Assembly (NCBI RefSeq): GCF_014207935.1
Contig: NZ_JACHLL010000002.1
Coordinates: 305,865 to 369,864 of the forward strand
Direction: 5' to 3'
Length of the DNA: 64,000 nt
Origin: Pseudomonas fluvialis
GTDB lineage: Bacteria; Pseudomonadota; Gammaproteobacteria; Pseudomonadales; Pseudomonadaceae
Part shown: positions 55,333 to 64,000 of the stretch, in pieces
Position numbering within the stretch: the first letter of the stretch is position 1
How the letters are laid out: every line of letters begins with the position of its first letter
The notes under the pieces: model-generated
What the model saw: only the letters and a program-made list of their open reading frames with translations
Database searches by the model: none
What the model was told of the DNA's origin: nothing
Made by a program: the position numbers and the translations under genes

Positions 55333-56112
55333 TCAAGGCTGCAGCAGACTGTTCATCTGCTCGCGATAGGCCGTAGAGTCGCGCTGCCGCTGAACCTCTT
55401 CCCAGATTTGTCGGGCCAGTTGCGGCTGGCGCTGCTGCAGCTGATGCGACAGCATCAGGTAGTAGGCCTTGGTCTCCAGCGGCAGACTGGCCTTGTCGAT
55501 CACCGCCGCCAGCTCGGCATTGCTCTGCAGGACATGATCGGCGCGCAGAACCTGCAAGGCCACTGCCTGTACCCGGCGGGTAGCCAGCATGTACAGCAGC
55601 GCTTCAGGGTCGCGACTGCTCTCCACCACCACAGCGCCATGCAGACGCAGGAAGTCGACGATGGAGAAACCGCTTAGCGTGCCTATCGAACCCTGCAACT
55701 GGCGGAACTCGCTGCCGTTCCAGCCCACGGCATCATCCTTGCGCGAATACAGGGCGTAGGCCTGGGTATGCAGACGCTTGCTCTCATCGACCCGGCCATC
55801 GTTGTCCAGCGGATAGGCACCCTGGGCAAGACGCTCGGCCATGTAGCTGGCAGCAAAGGCGCCCTCGTAGACGCCCTTCTCAAGGCCAGCGAGACACCGG
55901 CGCCAGGGTACCGCCACCCAGCGGACCTGCAGATCGAGTGCCGCAGCCACCTGCTTGAGCAACAGCAAATTGAGCCCGCGGCCCTCAGGCATCACCCAGG
56001 GAAAGGATTCCTTGTCCTCATAGCAAAAGGTCAGGTGGGTAGCCCGAGTCTCCTCGGCAGCCACAGCAGGCAATCCCCCATACAGCCACAGCAGCAACAG
56101 CAAAAACCGCAT
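55333..56112 (-). CDS. Periplasmic solute-binding protein (SBP_bac_3-like)
   Basis: This 259-residue protein starts at ATG 56112, six bases after AGGGGG; longer starts exist. The signal peptide (FLLLLLWLYGGLPAVAA) is cut before EETRA. It resembles orphan extracellular solute-binding proteins: HLTFCYEDKESFPWVMPEGR, LNLLLLKQVAAALDL, WVAVPWRRCLAGLEKGVYEG and the GSIGTLSGFSIVDFL second lobe. No transporter genes are next to it, so it may be a sensor-like binding protein. C49 and C92 could form a disulfide. Confidence 0.75.
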   Translation of the reverse strand: MRFLLLLLWLYGGLPAVAAEETRATHLTFCYEDKESFPWVMPEGRGLNLLLLKQVAAALDLQVRWVAVPWRRCLAGLEKGVYEGAFAASYMAERLAQGAYPLDNDGRVDESKRLHTQAYALYSRKDDAVGWNGSEFRQLQGSIGTLSGFSIVDFLRLHGAVVVESSRDPEALLYMLATRRVQAVALQVLRADHVLQSNAELAAVIDKASLPLETKAYYLMLSHQLQQRQPQLARQIWEEVQRQRDSTAYREQMNSLLQP

Positions 56113-56397
56113 CCACCGCCCCCTTGCATCCATCCCCCAGTTCCCTTGGCACAGTATAGGCAGAGCCACTCAGCCGCCGGGACAGTAGTGACAACAGATT
56201 ATCGTTCGACGTAAGCGTATCCGCCCAGATAACCCGGAACTTATCCATAAGGATGAGGGATTAATCCCGGCAACCGCTCTGGAACAGTACTTTTGACCAC
56301 AGTCAGCGAATTGACACGCAAGGCGCACGACACGACAATCTCCCAGTCAAAGTCAACACCTTGACGCACCCCTCCATAAACTTAGGGAAGAGCCCCC

Positions 56398-56958
56398 ATG
56401 AAAAAACTTCTGACCGCAGCTCTGCTCAGCGTCGCCGCGGCAAACGCCAACGCCAACCTGGTCACCAACGGCAGCTTTGAATCCGGCCTCAGCGGCTGGA
56501 GCTGCAGCGGTGCCGATCTCTGCACCGCCAGCAACCAGGCAGCCCACACCGGCAGCGCCGGCGCCTATGGTTATGACAACAGCGGCTTCGCCACCCTGTC
56601 GCAGACGCTGTCGACCATCGTTGGTGCAACCTACGGTTTCTCCTTCTTCTCCAACGCCTACCAGACCGCAGGTAATGAGCTGCGCTACAGCTTCAGCGAC
56701 TTCAGCGGCTCGACTCTGGTTCCGACCACTACCCAGTGGCTGCAGAGCACCGGCACTTTCGTCGCCACCTCCAGCAGCACCCTGATGCAGTTCTTCTTTG
56801 CAACCGACCCGGGTACTGGCACCTGGCGCCTGGACGACGTATCCGTCGAGCAGATCGCCGCTCCTGTTCCGGAGCCGGAAACCTATGCCATGCTGCTGGC
56901 CGGCCTCGGCCTGATGGCTGGCGTTGTGCGCCGTCGCAAGGCCCAGCAAGACGCCTGA
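56398..56958 (+). CDS. Exported PEP-CTERM-tailed protein
   Basis: This 186-residue protein has GGGAAG upstream and a short signal peptide (KLLTAALLSVAAANANA). The body opens with NLVTNGSFESGLSGWSC, the start of a carbohydrate-binding-like jelly roll (C36 and C42 may bond). The tail is VPEPETYAML from residue 157, a hydrophobic helix, then RRRKAQ: the complete PEP-CTERM sorting signal. This signal is read by exosortase, which is not encoded in this window. It is flanked by a terminator and lies on its own, 228 bp from the next gene upstream. Confidence 0.85.
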   Translation: MKKLLTAALLSVAAANANANLVTNGSFESGLSGWSCSGADLCTASNQAAHTGSAGAYGYDNSGFATLSQTLSTIVGATYGFSFFSNAYQTAGNELRYSFSDFSGSTLVPTTTQWLQSTGTFVATSSSTLMQFFFATDPGTGTWRLDDVSVEQIAAPVPEPETYAMLLAGLGLMAGVVRRRKAQQDA

Positions 56959-56993
56959 GCCCCTCCTTCGGGGAGTCTCTGGCCCCGAAAATG

Positions 56994-57028
56994 AAAAAGC
57001 CCCTGACCACAAAGGTCAGGGGCTTTTT
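56994..57028. terminator. Bidirectional intrinsic terminator
   Basis: AAAAAGCCCCTGACC and GGTCAGGGGCTTTTT form a perfect 15-bp stem with a five-base loop, flanked by A and T runs. It ends the PEP-CTERM gene and katG, which converge. Confidence 0.93.
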
Positions 57029-57062
57029 CTTGCACGGCGCACGCGCATGACCGCGCCCCGCA

Positions 57063-59369
<2,307 letters not shown>

Positions 59370-59478
59370 TCAGGAAGAAGACCGTGGGAGCCCCGTTAAT
59401 CAGTCACTTTCCGGAAGAGTGTTGCAAGCGAATACGGCAGCACTGCTTGCGGCTGGACTCAACCAGTAGAGGGAGGCT

Positions 59479-62400
59479 CTAGGCCTCCACTGCACTCCAT
59501 TGTTTACTCAACCGCTTGTCCGACACCGCCATCCTGGTGCCCAGTTGCTGGGCGAACAGCGACACGCGGTATTCCTCCAGCATCCAGCGGTACAGCACCA
59601 GCTCGGCATCGCGCTTGCCCTCCTGGGCATGCTTGGCCGCGCGGGCCTGGTATTGCTCCCAGGCGGCGTTGAATTCGGCGGTCCACACGCGGTCACGCTG
59701 CAGCTGCGCAGAGATTTTATCGAAGCGCTGCTCGATGGCCTTGAGGTAGCGCGGCACCTCCCTGAGCCACTCGGCCGGGGTTTCGCGCACAAAGCCCGGA
59801 TAGACCAGATGGCTCAGTTGCAGCTTGATGTCATTCAGGGCCATGGCCTGGGCCAGGTCGATCTTGCCTTTGAAACGCTTTTGCAGGCCGTGGGCCAGCT
59901 GCAGGATGCTCAGGGTCAGCCGGGCGATGCGCTCGGCATGCGCCGCCCAGTCACCGCGCTTGCGCTCGGCCAGAGCGGCCAGCGCCGCACCATCGCGCGG
60001 CAACTGCGGCTCACCCTCGAGGATGCAGGCATCCAGGCTGGCCAGCAGGATGTCTTCGACCAGCGCTTCGGGTCGGCCCAGCTCGCGGTACAGCAGCCCC
60101 AGCTCGGTCAGCCCCGGCAACTTGCCACGCAGGAACTTGGCCGGCTCGGCCAGTTGCTGCAGGAGCAGTCGCTGCAGGGCACGACGATGCTGGTAATCGG
60201 CTTCGGCCTGGGTGGCAAAGCGTCCTTCCTTGACCTCGCCCGCCTCCTCGACCAGAGCCGGAAACACCGTCATCGAGAGGCCGGCGATCTTCTGCTGGGT
60301 CTTCTCGGCGACCTGAGCAAATGCTTTGGCCTCGACGGGTTTCTGTTCCTGCTTCTGCTGCGGAATGGCCAACGCCGCCTGGCTGGCCTCGGCGAAGCGC
60401 GCGCACAGTTCGGCCAGATCACGGCCTTCGCCGAGGAACTTGCCGCGCGCATCGACCACTTCCAGGTTCATGCGCAGATGCGCTTCCAGGCCCGCCGCCG
60501 ATTCGGCCCAGGCTTCCTCGGACACACGGGCACCGGTCATGCGACTCAGCTCGCGGCCGAGCGATTCGGGCAGAGAACCCTCGCCAAAGGCGATCTTCGA
60601 CAGGGCCGCGCCGACGAAATCCGGCACCGGCACGAAGTTCTTGCGGATGGCCTTGGGCAGACCGCGCACCAACGCGATGGCCTTGGCCTCCAGCAGACCG
60701 GGCACCAGCCACTCCAGGCGCTCGGGCGGCAGCTGCGGCAGCAGCGGCGCCGGCACGCGCAGGGTCACGCCATCGCGGGCATGGCCGGGCTCGAAGTGAT
60801 AGGTGAGCGGCAGACGCAACTCGCCCAGACGCAACTGGTCCGGGTACTGTGCGGCGGTGACTTCGCTGGCTTCACGGGCCAGCACGTCCTCCTCGCGCAT
60901 CAGCAGCAGCTGCGAGTCCTTGGCGCTGCCCTGCTTGTACCAGCTGTCGAAACTGGCTGCCTGATAGATATCGGCCGGCAGCCGGGTATCGTAGTAGGCG
61001 AACAGGGTTTCCTCGTCGGCGAGAATGTCGCGCCGGCGGGCCTTGGCCTCCAGCTCATCGAGCAGCTCCAGCAGCTCGCGGTTGGCCGTGAGGCATTTGG
61101 CGCGGCTGTTGATTTCACCCCCGACCAGACCTTCGCGGATAAACAGCTCGCGCGCGGCCACCGGATCGACCGGCCCATAGTGCACCGGGCGGCGGCCGAC
61201 CACGATCAGGCCATAGAGGGTCACCTGCTCGAAGGCCACCACCTGGCCACGCTTCTTCTCCCAGTGCGGCTCGAAGTGGTTTTTCTTGATCAGATGACCG
61301 GCCAGCGGCTCGATCCAGTCCGGCTCGATCTTGGCGACCATACGGGCGAACAGTTTGGTGGTTTCCACCAGTTCGGCGGCCATGACCCAGGTGGACTTCT
61401 TGCGACCAATCACCGACGAGGGATGAATCCAGAAACGCCGCTGACGCGCGCCGAGGTAATCCCCGTCCTCGGTCTTCTGGCCAATCTGGCTGAGCAGGCC
61501 GCTGAGAATGGCCTTGTGCACGGCGGCGTAGCCCTTGGCGCGCTGCGCCGCTTCGCTGGCCTCGGCCTGCTCGCGGGCGATCACATTGACCTTGGTGTCG
61601 GTGGTCGGTTTGACCGGTTTGGATGCCGACTCGGGCTCACGCTTATCCGTAGCTTTCGCTGCCGACAGCTGCAGATCGCGGGCGATCAGTACCAGCTGGC
61701 GGTGCGCGTCGCGCCACTCGCGCAGGCGCATGTAGTTGAGGAAGTTCTTCTTGCACCAATTGCGCAGCGGATTGCTGCCCAGCTCCTGGCGTTTTTCCTC
61801 GAAGCCGCGCCACAGGTTGATCAGCGCGGCGAAATCGGAATCCACGTCCTTCCACTGGGCATGAGCCTGGTCGGCGGCCTGCTGGCGGTCCATCGGCCGC
61901 TCGCGCGGGTCCTGCACCGACAGCGCCGAGGCGACGATCAGAATCTCGTCCAGGCTGCCGAGCTGGGCGGCTTCAAGCACCATGCGTCCCAGGCGCGGGT
62001 CGATGGGCAGGCGTGCCAGCTGGCGGCCCAGCGGGGTGAGCTGGCCCTCGCGGTTGACCGCCGAAAGCTCCTGCAACAGGTTGAAGCCGTCGCTGATGGC
62101 CTTGCCATCCGGCGGCTCGATAAAGGGGAACGCCTCGATGCTGCCCAGACGCAGATGGAGCATCTGCAGGATCACCGCCGCCAGGTTGGTACGCAGGATT
62201 TCCGGATCGGTGAAGGCCGGCCGGCCGAGGAAATCCTCCTCGCTGTACAGGCGCACGCAGATGCCCGGCTCAACACGCCCACAACGGCCCTTGCGCTGGT
62301 TGGCGCTGGCCTGGGAGATCGCCTCGATGGGCAGGCGCTGGACCTTGGCGCGGTAGCTGTAGCGGCTGATCCGTGCGGTGCCGCTGTCGATCACGTAGCG

Positions 62401-63516
62401 GATGCCCGGTACGGTCAGCGAGGTCTCGGCGACGTTGGTGGCCAGTACGATCTTGCGCCCGGCCATGGGCGCGAAAATCTTCTGCTGCTCGGCCGGCGTC
62501 AGCCGCGCATACAGCGGCAGTACCTCGGTCAGGCGCAGATTGGCCTTGCGCAGCACCTCGGCGGCCTCGCGGATTTCGCGCTCGCCGGGGAGGAAGATCA
62601 GCACATCGCCCGGGCGCTTGCCCTCGGCCTTCTCATGGGCGGCGATTTCGTCCAGCGCGGCGAGGATGCCCTGATCGACGGTCAGGTCATCCAGTAGGCT
62701 CTCGCCCTCCTCGTCCACCTCAGCCGCCAGCGGGCGGTACCAGGTTTCCACGGGATAGGTGCGGCCAGACACCTCCACAATCGGCGCGTCATTGAAGTGC
62801 TTACTGAAGCGTTCCAGATCGATGGTCGCCGAGGTAATGATCACTTTGAGATCGGGGCGGCGCGGCAGCAGCGTTTTCAGGTAGCCGAGGAGGAAGTCGA
62901 TGTTGAGGCTGCGCTCATGGGCCTCGTCGACAATGATGGTGTCGTACTTTTCCAGGTAGCGGTCGTGCTGGGTCTCGGCCAGCAGGATGCCGTCGGTCAT
63001 CAGCTTGATCAGGCTGCTGTCCTTGCTCTGATCCTCGAAGCGCACCTGATAGCCAACCAGCTCACCCAGCGGCGTGCCGATTTCCTCGGCCACGCGGGTC
63101 GCCACGCTGCGTGCCGCCAGACGGCGCGGCTGGGTGTGGCCAATCAGGCCGTGCACGCCGCGACCGATCTCCAGACAGATCTTCGGCAACTGGGTGGTCT
63201 TGCCCGAGCCGGTCTCGCCGGCGATCACCAAGACCTGATGTTTCTCCAGCGCGGCCTTGATCTCGTCGCGCTTGGCGGCGATCGGCAGAGCGTCGTCGTA
63301 ACGCATGACCGGCACGCTGCGCTTGCGCGCGTCAACCTTGGCCACGGAGGCCTGGAAACGCTCCAGCCACTGCGTCAGCTTGCCTTCATCCCAGCCCGGC
63401 GTGCCGGCCGTCTTGCGCAGGTCGTGGAGCTGACGGCGCAGACGGTGGCGATCGACCAGCAAGGCCTGGTCGAGGTTGTGGTGCAGTTGATCGAAGGCAG
63501 GCGTGGCGTTGGTCAT
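59479..63516 (-). CDS. hrpA: ATP-dependent RNA helicase HrpA
   Basis: This 1345-residue DEAH-box helicase has Walker A GETGSGKTT at 100-108 and D197-E-A-H200. Motif III is TSATID, and motif VI is QRKGRCGRVEPG. The C-terminal half carries the DUF3418 region of HrpA (SVIGRKKSTWVMAAELVETT and later PAEWLREVPRYLKAIEQR). It unwinds RNA and rescues colliding ribosomes. The family's usual length is about 1300. It is flanked by gaps of 208 and 135 bp. Confidence 0.96.
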   Translation of the reverse strand: MTNATPAFDQLHHNLDQALLVDRHRLRRQLHDLRKTAGTPGWDEGKLTQWLERFQASVAKVDARKRSVPVMRYDDALPIAAKRDEIKAALEKHQVLVIAGETGSGKTTQLPKICLEIGRGVHGLIGHTQPRRLAARSVATRVAEEIGTPLGELVGYQVRFEDQSKDSSLIKLMTDGILLAETQHDRYLEKYDTIIVDEAHERSLNIDFLLGYLKTLLPRRPDLKVIITSATIDLERFSKHFNDAPIVEVSGRTYPVETWYRPLAAEVDEEGESLLDDLTVDQGILAALDEIAAHEKAEGKRPGDVLIFLPGEREIREAAEVLRKANLRLTEVLPLYARLTPAEQQKIFAPMAGRKIVLATNVAETSLTVPGIRYVIDSGTARISRYSYRAKVQRLPIEAISQASANQRKGRCGRVEPGICVRLYSEEDFLGRPAFTDPEILRTNLAAVILQMLHLRLGSIEAFPFIEPPDGKAISDGFNLLQELSAVNREGQLTPLGRQLARLPIDPRLGRMVLEAAQLGSLDEILIVASALSVQDPRERPMDRQQAADQAHAQWKDVDSDFAALINLWRGFEEKRQELGSNPLRNWCKKNFLNYMRLREWRDAHRQLVLIARDLQLSAAKATDKREPESASKPVKPTTDTKVNVIAREQAEASEAAQRAKGYAAVHKAILSGLLSQIGQKTEDGDYLGARQRRFWIHPSSVIGRKKSTWVMAAELVETTKLFARMVAKIEPDWIEPLAGHLIKKNHFEPHWEKKRGQVVAFEQVTLYGLIVVGRRPVHYGPVDPVAARELFIREGLVGGEINSRAKCLTANRELLELLDELEAKARRRDILADEETLFAYYDTRLPADIYQAASFDSWYKQGSAKDSQLLLMREEDVLAREASEVTAAQYPDQLRLGELRLPLTYHFEPGHARDGVTLRVPAPLLPQLPPERLEWLVPGLLEAKAIALVRGLPKAIRKNFVPVPDFVGAALSKIAFGEGSLPESLGRELSRMTGARVSEEAWAESAAGLEAHLRMNLEVVDARGKFLGEGRDLAELCARFAEASQAALAIPQQKQEQKPVEAKAFAQVAEKTQQKIAGLSMTVFPALVEEAGEVKEGRFATQAEADYQHRRALQRLLLQQLAEPAKFLRGKLPGLTELGLLYRELGRPEALVEDILLASLDACILEGEPQLPRDGAALAALAERKRGDWAAHAERIARLTLSILQLAHGLQKRFKGKIDLAQAMALNDIKLQLSHLVYPGFVRETPAEWLREVPRYLKAIEQRFDKISAQLQRDRVWTAEFNAAWEQYQARAAKHAQEGKRDAELVLYRWMLEEYRVSLFAQQLGTRMAVSDKRLSKQWSAVEA

Positions 63517-63609
63517 CGGTGACAGCAGCAGTCTCGGGAAAGGCGGCGATTGTCGCAGATTTCCCTTCCCGCGACTGTTCCGCGGCTAGCTGTAGCGTTG
63601 CAGAAAAGC

Positions 63610-63635
63610 AAAAGCCCCGCCGAGGCGGGGCTTTT
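63610..63635. terminator. Intrinsic terminator between fadD-type gene and hrpA
   Basis: AAAAGCCCCGCC and GGCGGGGCTTTT form a near-perfect stem with a tiny loop. It can stop transcription on either strand and lies 17 bp past the fadD-type stop. Confidence 0.9.
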
Positions 63636-63651
63636 GTCGAAGCTGACAGGC

Positions 63652-64000
63652 TTACTTCTTGCCCATCTTCTTCAGTTCTTCGTCACGCAGCTCGCGACGC
63701 AGAATCTTGCCGACGTTGGTGGTCGGCAGGCTCTCGCGGAACTCCACGGCGCGCGGCATCTTGTAGCCGGTGACGTTGGCACGCATGTGCTCCATCACCT
63801 GCTCCTTGCTCAGGCTCTCGCCCGGCTTGACCACCACGAACAGCTTGATCGCCTCGCCGGACTTCTCGTCCGGGATGCCGATGGCCGCGCACTGCAGCAC
63901 GCCCGGCAGGGTCGCCAGCACGTCTTCCAGTTCGTTCGGGTAGACGTTGAAACCGGAGACCAGAATCATGTCCTTCTTGCGATCGACGATGCGCATGAAG
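63652..64000 (-). CDS. fadD: Long-chain acyl-CoA ligase, C-terminal part (partial)
   Basis: Only the last 115 codons are in the window; the start lies past the right edge. [20 protein letters not shown] followed by PNELEDVL is the hinge and C-terminal domain of AMP-forming acyl-CoA ligases. K in [16 protein letters not shown] is the catalytic lysine. The sequence fits FadD1/FadD2 of Pseudomonas. FadD1 and FadD2 cannot be distinguished from this portion. Confidence 0.9.
   Translation of the reverse strand, partial: FMRIVDRKKDMILVSGFNVYPNELEDVLATLPGVLQCAAIGIPDEKSGEAIKLFVVVKPGESLSKEQVMEHMRANVTGYKMPRAVEFRESLPTTNVGKILRRELRDEELKKMGKK

Noticed and set aside
56146..56163. TTGGCAC-N7-GGCA sigma-54-like element before the PEP-CTERM gene
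   Set aside because: GG-N10-GC spacing is right, but the -12 part deviates (AGGC for TTGC) and it is 235 bp from the gene, overlapping the upstream region of the solute-binding gene. Chance cannot be excluded.
59500..62697. Plus-strand open frame of 1065 codons opposite hrpA
   Set aside because: The minus strand encodes a full-length HrpA with all helicase motifs; the antisense frame has low-complexity Gln/Gly/Leu composition and no domain.

Overview
The window is a roughly 63% GC chromosomal segment of a gammaproteobacterium that is almost certainly a Pseudomonas. Evidence includes the acsA-aotJQMOP-argR arginine-uptake block in its usual Pseudomonas order, a LapA-type adhesin next to lapEBC, an AceK, a two-domain polyphosphate:AMP phosphotransferase and a PA3286-like KAS III. 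No tRNA, rRNA, insertion sequence, phage gene or CRISPR array was seen. The region reads as ordinary core genome with a few accessory systems.

Layout. 1-8.4 kb: the 5' part of a giant type I-secreted, LapG-cleavable adhesin (minus strand, running off the left edge), divergent from its secretion genes lapE, lapB and lapC. The gap between them holds a nested palindrome containing a FleQ-box-like 14-mer. 8.4-14.6 kb: tapT, a TonB-dependent receptor with a PepSY membrane protein, a 46-codon small gene with an Anr-like box, and aceK. 14.7-19.9 kb: a LysR regulator divergent from an exported amidohydrolase, a TorF-like porin, a DMT exporter and a Sel1-like protein. 19.9-26.6 kb: cysK, a MoxR ATPase with a VWA partner, a short CBS-like protein before a CNNM/CorC-family protein, and a diguanylate cyclase with an intact I-site. 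26.6-34.3 kb: argR, aotP, aotO, aotM, aotQ, aotJ and acsA, with ArgR half-sites upstream of aotJ. 34.6-48.9 kb: mostly housekeeping genes (arfB, an MCP, a pterin dehydratase, an ABC exporter, a DsbA-like protein, trhO, bolA, a PPK2-type phosphotransferase, mnmC, a CsoR-family regulator).

48.9-56.1 kb is the most interesting stretch. It holds an OprO/OprP-type porin with a Pho box, then a complete bufferin-type RiPP locus: HvfA (a secreted precursor with five EG[S/K]CG motifs), HvfB (DUF692/MNIO oxidase), HvfC (DUF2063 partner) and HvfX (DoxX membrane protein). Directly upstream are an ECF sigma factor and a zinc-finger anti-sigma factor. A TGTAAC-N16-CGTCTA element lies in front of hvfA and is the likely ECF promoter. 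Such peptides are known to be modified at cysteine and to bind copper, so this looks like a sigma-controlled metal-sequestration unit. 56.4-64 kb: a lone PEP-CTERM-tailed exported protein, katG, hrpA and the 3' end of a fadD-type gene.

All assignments come from reading the sequence and from remembered family features; no database search was run.
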